Assembly: GCA_023398335.1 (NCBI GenBank) | Contig: JAEWSJ010000009.1 | Location: 62,001-126,000 of the forward strand | Direction: 5' to 3' | DNA: 64,000 bases | From: Bacillota bacterium | GTDB lineage: Bacteria > Bacillota_I > Bacilli_A > RFN20 > CAG-288 | In this document: positions 52,470 to 61,500 of the stretch, piece after piece | How positions within the stretch are numbered: position 1 is the stretch's first letter | How the letters are laid out: each line of letters starts with the position of its first letter | The notes under the pieces: generated by a model | The model's input: only the letters and a program-made list of their open reading frames with translations | What the model was told of the DNA's origin: nothing | Database searches by the model: none | Program-made: the position numbers and the translations under genes

Positions 52470-53217
52470 ATTTTTTAGTTTTTAAATCTTTTATCAATAA
52501 TTCGTATTGTTCCGCAGATATTTTGTGTTCTTGAAATAGTCTTTCATATTCTGTTAATTTATCTACATTGCCAGTGCTTTCTGTTTGAGCATTGACGACT
52601 TCCCTTGTTGGAGAATAAATCCCCATATCAGTAATATTTAAGTTTTTCTTCTTTTTATTATTCATAGCCTTTTTAACAAGTTCTGTCTTAGATATCATTG
52701 TTGTATAATCCAAATTTTTTTCTTGCCACATTTGCTCAGCCATAACATTACTTGAAACTAATTGAGCAACATTTTGAGAAGTTCTAACTCCTGGTTTTGC
52801 AATTCGATAATACGTAAGTTTTTGCGCATCTAGTTCACTTACTGGATAGAGTTTATGTTTTTTGATTTTTTTCTTCAATAAATAATTATCAATTGTGACC
52901 GATAAAAACACATGAATTAAAAATATCGCAAAAATACCAATATATATCGGATATTCGTTAAAGCCACTTCTGAAATAGAATAAAATATTATGCACTATTG
53001 TTTGAGCATTTGTATCCATTGGTATTTTATATAGCAGTTCTTGAATAGCTTCCATTCCTGGAATTGGTAAACAATAATAGTAAATAACAAGTAGAAACAA
53101 ACTGTAATACTGAAGTCTAACTAATAGATAAAGTGGACCAAAAAAGAAATACAAAAAAGAAAAACCAACTCTTTTACTTTTCTTGTTTAATGCAATATCC
53201 TGTAGATCAACTTTCAT
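52468..53217 (-). CDS. Membrane protein with C-terminal SHOCT-like segment
   Basis: A 249-residue protein of unknown function. Two or three hydrophobic segments (roughly residues 17-50 and 85-110) are followed by a long basic cytosolic part. The last 30 residues, LTEYERLFQEHKISAEQYELLIKDL, fit the SHOCT pattern (short C-terminal domain with oligomerisation role). The frame can be opened at 53316, but AAGGA 7 nt before the ATG at 53217 sets the start. It is a single-gene unit with its own terminator. Confidence 0.6.
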   Translation of the reverse strand: MKVDLQDIALNKKSKRVGFSFLYFFFGPLYLLVRLQYYSLFLLVIYYYCLPIPGMEAIQELLYKIPMDTNAQTIVHNILFYFRSGFNEYPIYIGIFAIFLIHVFLSVTIDNYLLKKKIKKHKLYPVSELDAQKLTYYRIAKPGVRTSQNVAQLVSSNVMAEQMWQEKNLDYTTMISKTELVKKAMNNKKKKNLNITDMGIYSPTREVVNAQTESTGNVDKLTEYERLFQEHKISAEQYELLIKDLKTKK

Positions 53218-53287
53218 TTGTATGTCCTTTTTTCTTGTTAATAATGTTATATCATATTTCTTTATATAATTTAACATATAAAGATAC

Positions 53288-53325
53288 AAAAAGCATACTT
53301 TTGTATTATCTAACAAAAGTATGCT
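53288..53325 (-). terminator. Terminator of the maltodextrin/LRR operon
   Basis: AGCATACTTTTG and CAAAAGTATGCT form a perfect 12-bp stem with a 10-nt loop, followed by a short T run on the minus strand, 15 bp past the LRR gene stop. Confidence 0.75.
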
Positions 53326-53340
53326 AATAAATTAACCAAA

Positions 53341-55443
53341 TTAACGTGTCTTTACAATAATAATTTCGTATGGAATTGTAAATGGATTACCGAATTCATC
53401 TTCCTGTAGGTAATCAACATTCCAGTCTTTGGATAACTCAATCCATTTTTGATCATCTCTAATGTTAGTAACATCAAAGACACCGTCGAGGTAATAATCT
53501 AAAACTTCAATATCAATTTTCTTTACGCCTGAGTTAGAAAATACACATCCCTTAACTGAACGAATAGATTTAGGTAAAACAAATTTTTCATTTAAACTTG
53601 TGCATCCTTCGAAACAGAATGAGCCAATATTATTTACACCTAGGTATGATACCTTTGTAGTATCTTTAGTATCAATAATAGTATCGAATATTACTGATTC
53701 TAATCCGGTACATCCTTGGAATGCACGAGAACCGATAGATTTGATATTAATTGTGAAATCAACATCTTTAATTCCCTTACAACCATAAAACGCTTGAATT
53801 CCGATTTCAGTAATTGATAAAGAAAAAGTTACTTCAACTAAACTAGTCATGTTGTAAAACATCTTGCTAGTTACGACAGTCGGACCATTCTTAAAATTAT
53901 AAGATTTTATTTCTGGAACATTATCCCCAAATATATCAGTTAAATCATCACCATAAGGCAAAGCTAATTTAACCGCATTTGAACATAATTTAAAGGCATT
54001 TTTAGATATTTCAGTATTATCACCTAATTCAATCTCAGTAATATGTGAGCATCCACTAAAAGCGTTTTCACCAATAAAGACTGAAGTAGGAAGGTTAACG
54101 TAAGAAATGTTACATCCAGCAAAGGCTTCAGAACCAACATACTTAACAGTATTCGGTATACTTATGGTATAACTATAACCACTAAAGCATTTATCTCCAA
54201 CCCCATATACAGAATATGGAATTTGATAATCAGCAGGTATTTTACCTTTAAACCCAGCTAGGAATTTACCTAGAATTACTTTGCCATCTGCTAAGGAAGA
54301 ATACCATGGGCAAGTTAAACTTGATAAGCTTAATTTAGAGATATATTGAAGAGAGGAATAATTCTTTAACTCATTTAATTTTGTTAAATCTGCTAAATTA
54401 TCACTGCCAATGTATTCAACTTCATTAATATCTAAAGAAGTAACATTAATAGCAGCGCTAATAGCTGAATCAATTACAACTTTATCTTTGTTTCCAAATA
54501 CTTTAAGTTTTGTTAATTTATCTAAACCATCAGTATCACTAAATAATTCGAATAACAATTTATTACCGTCGTAGGCAAAAGTCTCAACATTTTTGGTTTC
54601 TTTAAATACATCTACTCCATATTCAATGTTAGTGCCATTAAATACACAAGATTTAAGAGCAGAACAATTTGCGAAAGCTCTATTGCCTATTCTATTAAGG
54701 GTAGAAGGAATATCTACATTTGTAATTGATGTATTTTCAAATGCGGAAGCACCAATTCCTTCTAATGTTGAAGGAAAAGTAATCGATTTTAGATTAGTAT
54801 CTTTAAACGCATTTGCAGCAATATACTTAATATTGGAAGGAACAACATATGAAGATACATCACCAATATAATCATATAACGTATCTCCGAAAATTATTGC
54901 ACCAGTTTTATTAGTAATGTAGGAAGAATAAAATGGTGTTGAATCAAATGCTCCATCTCCAACGTATTTAAGATTTGTTAAACTATCAAGATTAATTTCA
55001 TTTAATGAAGTGTCTCCACTAAAAGCATAGGCTCCAATAGAATTGATATATTTTCCTAAATTTACTGAAGTTATATCTTTATTATTTTTCATGAATTCAT
55101 CGCCTAAAGCGACAATCTTATAGCCACCATCAGTCTCAGCAACATCAGTTCGAATAGCATCTTCAATTGTAACTTTGTTATTTTCAACAAATCCTTTAAT
55201 ATCACCTAAAGAAGAAGTGTAAATAAACGAATCTAAGTTAATCGTATCATCATAAGACTTTGGATCTTCATCACCTAGACTGGCTAGTTTTTCATCTTTT
55301 CCCGCATTTTGTGAGAATTTAAATCTACTTAAAAACTTAGTTTTTTGCAACGGATTAACAAAAACTGACTCTTCTTCACATGAAGTTATCGATAATATTG
55401 ATGCGGCGAGAAGAAGCAATCCGATATACTTGTATTTTTTCAT
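53341..55443 (-). CDS. BspA-type leucine-rich-repeat surface lipoprotein
   Basis: A 700-residue exported lipoprotein; the signal peptide ends LSITSC with Cys22 lipidated. From about residue 110 to 690 it carries repeated BspA/LRR_5 units such as IGAYAFSGDTSL, IGSRAFQGCTGL and IGSFCFEGCTSL, spaced about 23 residues. Such repeats mediate protein or host binding in gut and oral bacteria. The start at 55443 has GGAGG just upstream inside a GAGGAGGAGG run. It follows the MsmK-type gene and appears to be the last gene of the maltodextrin operon. Confidence 0.88.
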   Translation of the reverse strand: MKKYKYIGLLLLAASILSITSCEEESVFVNPLQKTKFLSRFKFSQNAGKDEKLASLGDEDPKSYDDTINLDSFIYTSSLGDIKGFVENNKVTIEDAIRTDVAETDGGYKIVALGDEFMKNNKDITSVNLGKYINSIGAYAFSGDTSLNEINLDSLTNLKYVGDGAFDSTPFYSSYITNKTGAIIFGDTLYDYIGDVSSYVVPSNIKYIAANAFKDTNLKSITFPSTLEGIGASAFENTSITNVDIPSTLNRIGNRAFANCSALKSCVFNGTNIEYGVDVFKETKNVETFAYDGNKLLFELFSDTDGLDKLTKLKVFGNKDKVVIDSAISAAINVTSLDINEVEYIGSDNLADLTKLNELKNYSSLQYISKLSLSSLTCPWYSSLADGKVILGKFLAGFKGKIPADYQIPYSVYGVGDKCFSGYSYTISIPNTVKYVGSEAFAGCNISYVNLPTSVFIGENAFSGCSHITEIELGDNTEISKNAFKLCSNAVKLALPYGDDLTDIFGDNVPEIKSYNFKNGPTVVTSKMFYNMTSLVEVTFSLSITEIGIQAFYGCKGIKDVDFTINIKSIGSRAFQGCTGLESVIFDTIIDTKDTTKVSYLGVNNIGSFCFEGCTSLNEKFVLPKSIRSVKGCVFSNSGVKKIDIEVLDYYLDGVFDVTNIRDDQKWIELSKDWNVDYLQEDEFGNPFTIPYEIIIVKTR

Positions 55444-55460
55444 CTTAATCCTCCTCCTCA

Positions 55461-57353
55461 TTAAATAATCTTTACATCAGTATTTAATGTATATACTTCA
55501 AGTGGTTTCTCTTCATTAAACGAAAGGTATATTTTACTGTCATCTTTAACATCTAAATTTGAAATGTCAATATCGCAAGTTTTAGAGTTAATCAAGCACT
55601 TTAAATATTTTTTATCTCCATAATTTAATATTTCAACTTTTTCGTAGTCGATATTATTAGCACTTTGCTCAAGAGAAGCTTTTGGTGTAAAGCGAATACG
55701 ATATTCGCATTGTAAAACTCTTCTACCTTCGACATTTGAAAAACGACGGATAAATTCATCATTTAGTCTATATTTTGCGTTAGCAACAACTCCACAGAAT
55801 CTGATTACACGTTTGCCATTTTCATCTTTTTCTCTGGCTTTTTCAAAATGACCAACAGATTCAACAATATGGGATACTGGCTTAATATTTGAATCATCAT
55901 CGATGATGATGTCTTCATAAGAGACATCAAAATTGAAACTATTCCCAACCTTTACTTCCTTATTGCTAGTAGCGAATAAATATTCGTTATTTATTTCATC
56001 AAACAAAGTAACTAAATACTTATTTTCTTCCATAAATTCACAGTTAAATACTGGTAAAGAGAATGTTTTTCCTTCGTGAATAGAAATATTTGGGATTTTT
56101 ACAATTCTCTTTTTATTTGGAAGTGTTTTAAAAGCATCGAATATATTAACTTCTTTGTTAAATAAAGTAATGGTCTTTTCATCTTTTTGCATTGAAATAA
56201 CCGAATATGTTGGATAATATGGCATGATTGATTGCTCATTATCATTGTCGAATAATTGTAAGAATTCATTTTTAAATAACGCGTGTAATTTATCGCCAAT
56301 TTCATACTTTACATTAGCACCAACTTTAATAATAATAGGAGATTTTGAAATAGACTCATCAGTTAAAACATTATTTCCTAAATCACAATATAAGAGAGTT
56401 TCATTACCTAATTTTTCAATAGATGAAACAACAACATCTAATGTAGCTTTAGTTTTCTTCTCCGAAATAACAATGTGATCTGGTCTAATACCTAATGTAA
56501 TAGTTTTATCCCCACCAAAATAATTGACATCACATTTGACAAAATATTTATTCTCAACACTCATGGTTTGACTATCTTCAAAAGCAATATTAATTAAATC
56601 TTTTTGTCTTTTTAAATTTACATTGAAGAAATTCATTTGTGGAGTACCAATAAATCCTGCAACAAACTTATTTATCGGGTGATTATATAAATTAATAGGA
56701 GTATCTATTTGTTGAACATAACCTAGTTTCATAACAACAATACGTGTGCCCATGGTCATAGCTTCAACCTGATCGTGAGTAACATAAATAAATGTTGTTG
56801 CTAACTTCTTATGAAGTCTAGAAATTTCCGCTCTCATTTGAGCTCTTAATTTTGCATCTAGATTAGATAAAGGTTCATCAAGTAAAAATACTTTAGGATT
56901 ACGGACGATAGCACGTCCTAAAGAAACTCTTTGTCTTTGACCACCGGACATTTCCTTTGGCTTTTTTTGTAAATAATCTTCAATTCCAAGTATTCTTGCA
57001 GCTTCAAGAACTCGTTTATTGATTTCGTCTTTTGGCATATGTTGATTTTTCAATGAAAAAGCCATGTTTTCATAAACACTCATATGAGGATATAATGCGT
57101 AGTTTTGGAAAACCATTGCAATATCCCTTTCTTTTGGTTGAACATCATTGACAAGATTATCACCTATGTATAAATCACCAGTAGTTATTTCTTCAAGGCC
57201 AGCAATCATACGTAAAGTGGTTGATTTACCACAACCAGATGGGCCAACAAAAACAATGAATTCTTTATCTTTAATATTGATATTAAAATCATTGACCGCC
57301 TTTGTTCCATTTGGATAAACCTTGAATACGTGATTTAATACTACATTAGCCAT
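55461..57353 (-). CDS. MsmK/UgpC-type sugar ABC transporter ATPase with long C-terminal extension
   Basis: Energises CUT1 sugar importers. Residues 1-235 form a complete ATPase: Walker A GPSGCGKST (37-45), Q-loop FQNYALYPHM, signature MSGGQRQR, Walker B VFLLDEP and the H-loop THD. A TOBE-type regulatory region follows (LGIRPDHIVIS). At 630 residues it is about 250 longer than normal MsmK/MalK (365-400). The extra part, roughly residues 370-630, is predicted beta-rich and not recognised. It presumably serves MalF and MalG encoded upstream in the same operon. Confidence 0.88.
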   Translation of the reverse strand: MANVVLNHVFKVYPNGTKAVNDFNINIKDKEFIVFVGPSGCGKSTTLRMIAGLEEITTGDLYIGDNLVNDVQPKERDIAMVFQNYALYPHMSVYENMAFSLKNQHMPKDEINKRVLEAARILGIEDYLQKKPKEMSGGQRQRVSLGRAIVRNPKVFLLDEPLSNLDAKLRAQMRAEISRLHKKLATTFIYVTHDQVEAMTMGTRIVVMKLGYVQQIDTPINLYNHPINKFVAGFIGTPQMNFFNVNLKRQKDLINIAFEDSQTMSVENKYFVKCDVNYFGGDKTITLGIRPDHIVISEKKTKATLDVVVSSIEKLGNETLLYCDLGNNVLTDESISKSPIIIKVGANVKYEIGDKLHALFKNEFLQLFDNDNEQSIMPYYPTYSVISMQKDEKTITLFNKEVNIFDAFKTLPNKKRIVKIPNISIHEGKTFSLPVFNCEFMEENKYLVTLFDEINNEYLFATSNKEVKVGNSFNFDVSYEDIIIDDDSNIKPVSHIVESVGHFEKAREKDENGKRVIRFCGVVANAKYRLNDEFIRRFSNVEGRRVLQCEYRIRFTPKASLEQSANNIDYEKVEILNYGDKKYLKCLINSKTCDIDISNLDVKDDSKIYLSFNEEKPLEVYTLNTDVKII

Positions 57354-57370
57354 TTTACTAATCCTCCATT

Positions 57371-59074
57371 TTATCTTTCATTAATAATAGTAATTGACAT
57401 CGATGGAATAGATATAACTCCATCTTTTACTTCAGAATATTCACCATTTGATGATAAACAATTCTCTATTTTTCCGTTAATCTCTAATTCGTTATAACTA
57501 GAATCTTTTAAATCTATACCATAATTTATTAGCAAATATTTTGATGACTTCTCGTATGTTTTCTTAATAAGAACTAAATTCTTATCTTTAATTTCTTTAA
57601 CAATTGTTGAATTACCCCGCTGTATTTCCGGATGATAATCCTTTATCTTATATATAGATGCCATGTAATTAAACAGTGAATTCTTATCTTCAATCTGTTT
57701 ATCTAACGGATCTAAATATTGTATTGTTTTCTCGTTTAGCCCAGATTCAAGCGGTGAAGTATCGTAATTATCACCCCATCTAAATGGGCTTCGACATGGC
57801 ATATCATCGCTATCAACTTTTGTCCCGGTTAAGCCTATTTCATCACCATAATAGTTGAAATAGTTTCCTTTTAACATGTTCATCAAACCATAGTAGAATT
57901 TAAGTTCATTTAGATAGCACTTTGATTTGAGAATGAATTGATTATTAGCTCGTCCGATATCGTGATTCGAAGCGAAGTTGGCGTCTATGTGAGTACTATT
58001 TATCTCACTTTCCTTGCCTTCATACTCGAAGAACGTTTTTAACGTGCTTAATGACATATTGTCATTTCTTAACGAATTAAAGAAGATGTTGTTTGATGAA
58101 GCGTAATTCATATATGAATAGTCGAAGTTGAAATATGAATCAATATTGGTATTTTGCATATATGAACTTGCTCCTGAAATAGACCAAGGTCCTTCAGCAA
58201 TTATATAAGCATCACTCTTAATTTTCTTAACTTCAGAATTGATGAAATTAATATATTCATAATTCTTATTTAGACTAATATTTACTTCACCGTAGTATGA
58301 CTGAACAGCATCGAGTCTAAATCCATCAACCCCACGATCAAGCCAAAATTTTATATAAGATGAATGAAGATTACGAACTGCAGGTGAATCAAGATTCCAA
58401 TCAGGCATCGTTGAATCAAATCCTTCGTATTTCCATTCACTATTTAATAAGAAAGTCCGATTTGAATAGTCATTAAAACCTTTATTAGAGCGGATAAATC
58501 TAAAATAATCAACTTCAGGACAAGAAGTAACACATTCAGAAGTTGGTCTACCTGACTCATCACCAACATCATCTATTACCGCTCTTCTTGCTTTAATAAA
58601 TAAAGGATTTAAATTTGAGGAATGATTTAAAACTAAATCCATAATTACTTTTATTCCACGCTCATGACACGCTTTAATTAAAGTGTCAAAAGTTTCTAAT
58701 GTTCCAAACTGCGGATCAGTCGAAGTATAATTTTCGATATCGTATTTATGATATGAAGTTCCTTTATTAATAGGTGAAAGGAAGATTCCATTAACGCCAA
58801 GTGAACCTTTAGCGTGTGGTTTATCTTTCATTCGAAGATAATCAATTTTATCGATGATTCCCTTCAAATCACCTATTCCATCGTTATTTGAATCAGCGTA
58901 TGTCGGAACAAAAATATGATAGTAATTACGATAATTATCGGAATCTATATAATTACCGATTCTATTTTCATTTTCATATGAAGGGCGAGACGAATCTTGT
59001 TCTTCTCCACACGAAATAAGCGTGCTTGAAGCAACGATGGTGATGATTAAGACAAGATTCATTCTTTTATTCAT
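57371..59074 (-). CDS. Exported GH13 alpha-amylase-family lipoprotein
   Basis: A 567-residue lipoprotein (signal ends TLISC, Cys22) with a GH13 barrel. Visible conserved regions are VIMDLVLNHSS, GFRLDAVQS (nucleophile Asp), IIAEGPW (acid/base Glu) and FASNHDIGRA (transition-state Asp). It would trim starch or maltodextrins outside the membrane for uptake. A start at a GTG (59098) is possible, but the ATG at 59074, coupled to the previous stop (AAGGAG-TAAT-ATG), gives a proper signal peptide. Exact specificity cannot be read. Confidence 0.85.
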   Translation of the reverse strand: MNKRMNLVLIITIVASSTLISCGEEQDSSRPSYENENRIGNYIDSDNYRNYYHIFVPTYADSNNDGIGDLKGIIDKIDYLRMKDKPHAKGSLGVNGIFLSPINKGTSYHKYDIENYTSTDPQFGTLETFDTLIKACHERGIKVIMDLVLNHSSNLNPLFIKARRAVIDDVGDESGRPTSECVTSCPEVDYFRFIRSNKGFNDYSNRTFLLNSEWKYEGFDSTMPDWNLDSPAVRNLHSSYIKFWLDRGVDGFRLDAVQSYYGEVNISLNKNYEYINFINSEVKKIKSDAYIIAEGPWSISGASSYMQNTNIDSYFNFDYSYMNYASSNNIFFNSLRNDNMSLSTLKTFFEYEGKESEINSTHIDANFASNHDIGRANNQFILKSKCYLNELKFYYGLMNMLKGNYFNYYGDEIGLTGTKVDSDDMPCRSPFRWGDNYDTSPLESGLNEKTIQYLDPLDKQIEDKNSLFNYMASIYKIKDYHPEIQRGNSTIVKEIKDKNLVLIKKTYEKSSKYLLINYGIDLKDSSYNELEINGKIENCLSSNGEYSEVKDGVISIPSMSITIINER

Positions 59075-59075
59075 A

Positions 59076-60590
59076 TTACTCCTTAATAATAACTCCACTA
59101 TGGGAAGAAAGACTAATAGATGAGCCGTTTATTACATAATCACCTATTTGATAAACAACTTCTGCATTAGAATCAATCTTATATGATTGAGCAGAATCAA
59201 ACAAATTAATAAGTATGGTGAATTTACCTCTTTTATAACCAAATTTATAAGCGATAAATTCAAATTTGTTGGAAGTAAAGTCAGAATTTTTTTCTCTTAT
59301 TGAAATCAAATCTTTAACTAAATTAAGAATTGAATCTTTATTTTCAATCGCGTCTTCCGCACATAAATCTTCTTTGATTTGTGTCAAGAAAATTGAATCG
59401 GAAGAAGAAAACCCATAATTTTTATTATGATCAAATTTCATTGGTAGTCTTGAACCAGTACGTTGATAACCACCTTCAACGGAAACCTGAGCATCTAAAG
59501 TATGAGCACCTAATTCGTCGCCATAATAAATATATGGAACACCAGGTATTGTTAATAAAAATAAATATGCTAATTTCAAACTGTTTCCAGTTAAGAATGA
59601 AGCGATTCTTCTTGTATCATGATTTCCAGAAATAAATGATAGGTATTTTTTATTATCATTTGCAGCTTGAATTCGTAGACTTAAATCAGCGATAAACTTC
59701 TTGTATAATTCTTCATTAAACGCTACTAATAACGGCTTCTCACCATTTTTATTTTGTCTAAATAAATAATGAGAACAATTATTATCATGATCGAGAATAA
59801 AGTCTGAAGTAAATCCAGCTTTTAAAGCTTGAGAAGGATTGGACCATTCTGATGTCATAAAGAAGTCTTTATAACCCTCTTCTTTAAGTTCATCAAGAAT
59901 GATATTCCATGTTTTAATTGTCATAGTTTTATCATCATCATTTTTTACTAATGAATCCGCCATATCAACTCTAAATCCATCAATTCCTAGATTCAAATAG
60001 AACTTCATTATCTTCTTTAAATAATCTCGACCTTTTTTCGCAGAGGAAGAATAAATATCTTTTTGCCATGTTGGATAATCAATAATATTGAATCCATAAT
60101 TAATCGCTGGTTGATGTTCAAAGAAATTAACCATAAAGCAACCAAATCGATCATAAACTCCTGATATTAATCGATATTTTCCATTGCAATTATCCCAGAC
60201 ATTATCATTCCATATAAATAAATCACTGCATTCATTCTCATATGGTAAGGCTGATTTTAAAAAGTCTTTGTTCTCACAAGACATGTGTCCAGGAATCAAA
60301 TCAAGAAATAATCTCATGTTCTTTTTATGCATAACAGAAATTAATTCTTTTAAATCATCCAAGGAACCATATCGAGGTGAAATAGCAAATGGATCTCTTA
60401 CATCGTATCCACCATCTTTAAATGGAGAATCATAGATAGGATTTAACCATATAGCGTTAAAACCGATACTTTTAACATAATCTATCTTGGAAATAATTCC
60501 TTGAAGATCACCATATCCATCACCATTTGAATCTTTAAATGAATTAGGGTAAATCTCATAGAATACCAAATCTTTAAATTCAGGTAACAT
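59076..60590 (-). CDS. Cytosolic GH13 alpha-glucosidase / oligo-1,6-glucosidase
   Basis: A 504-residue glycoside hydrolase without a signal peptide. It opens FYEIYPNSFKDSNGDGYGDLQGI and IWLNPIYDSPFKDGGYDV, typical of the oligo-1,6-glucosidase/alpha-glucosidase branch. The catalytic triad lies in GFRVDMADS, MTSEW and SGNHDTRR. It starts 1 bp after malG and should degrade imported maltodextrins to glucose. Linkage specificity (alpha-1,4 or 1,6) is not determined. Confidence 0.9.
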   Translation of the reverse strand: MLPEFKDLVFYEIYPNSFKDSNGDGYGDLQGIISKIDYVKSIGFNAIWLNPIYDSPFKDGGYDVRDPFAISPRYGSLDDLKELISVMHKKNMRLFLDLIPGHMSCENKDFLKSALPYENECSDLFIWNDNVWDNCNGKYRLISGVYDRFGCFMVNFFEHQPAINYGFNIIDYPTWQKDIYSSSAKKGRDYLKKIMKFYLNLGIDGFRVDMADSLVKNDDDKTMTIKTWNIILDELKEEGYKDFFMTSEWSNPSQALKAGFTSDFILDHDNNCSHYLFRQNKNGEKPLLVAFNEELYKKFIADLSLRIQAANDNKKYLSFISGNHDTRRIASFLTGNSLKLAYLFLLTIPGVPYIYYGDELGAHTLDAQVSVEGGYQRTGSRLPMKFDHNKNYGFSSSDSIFLTQIKEDLCAEDAIENKDSILNLVKDLISIREKNSDFTSNKFEFIAYKFGYKRGKFTILINLFDSAQSYKIDSNAEVVYQIGDYVINGSSISLSSHSGVIIKE

Positions 60591-60591
60591 T

Positions 60592-61500
60592 TTATCCTTT
60601 TACCGATCCACCGGTAACTCCTTCAACGTAGTATTTTTGTGTTAGTAAAAACAAAATCATAATCGGTATAGATATAACTACAGCACCAGCGAAGAACATG
60701 GTGAAATTACTAACCATACCTTCACGAGTACTGACCAATTTATACAAACCTAAAGCGACTGTATAATTCTCTGTCTTATCTCTTAAAATAACACTGGAGA
60801 AAATATAATCAACCCAAGGTCCCATAAATGAAGTTAACATTGTGTAAACAACAATTGGCTTTGATAATGGAAGAATGATTTTATAGAAAACTTTAAAATT
60901 ATTTGCCCCATCGATACGTGCGGCTTCATCTAGCGATTTTGACACAGTATCAAAGAAACCTTTTGCAACATAGAATCCAGAACCAGATGCAGCGGAATAA
61001 ACAAGTATTAATGAAATCAAAGTACCATCAAGTCCAATTGATTTTAAAATGTTATATACAGCAATCATCGACATAAATCCTGGGAACATACCAATAATTA
61101 AATTAATATTCATCAATCCTTTTCTAGACTTAAATCTTAATCTAGACATTGTATAAGCAACTGATAAAACGAAAATCGTGGAAATTAACATAACGCATAA
61201 AGCTACGATTAATGTGTTTCCAAACCATCCGCCAAATGGATATTTTTTAAAATCTGTAAAGATTAAGAATGGAGCTTCCTCATTGTTAATTAACTTACTA
61301 AAATAATCAAAAGTAAAGCCATTAGCAGGTACTAATGAAGATGAACTTCCCGGTTCATTTCTTAAGGAAGTATAAACAACAGCAATGATAGGTAATATCC
61401 AAAAAATACACATAATAATTAATAATACATATATAAGTGCATTAATTATTTGGTTCTTTCTTTTCATTGAAACTGGTTTATGTATTTTTGTGGTTGTCAT
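60592..61500 (-). CDS. malG: Maltodextrin ABC transporter permease MalG
   Basis: Second permease of a CUT1 sugar importer. The 302-residue protein has six membrane segments and the EAA coupling loop (SLDEAARIDGANNFKVFYKIILPLSKP). It ends TQKYYVEGVTGGSVKG, the characteristic MalG C-terminus. It overlaps malF by 1 bp (TAATG) with GAGGAGG inside malF. Confidence 0.93.
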   Translation of the reverse strand: MTTTKIHKPVSMKRKNQIINALIYVLLIIMCIFWILPIIAVVYTSLRNEPGSSSSLVPANGFTFDYFSKLINNEEAPFLIFTDFKKYPFGGWFGNTLIVALCVMLISTIFVLSVAYTMSRLRFKSRKGLMNINLIIGMFPGFMSMIAVYNILKSIGLDGTLISLILVYSAASGSGFYVAKGFFDTVSKSLDEAARIDGANNFKVFYKIILPLSKPIVVYTMLTSFMGPWVDYIFSSVILRDKTENYTVALGLYKLVSTREGMVSNFTMFFAGAVVISIPIMILFLLTQKYYVEGVTGGSVKG

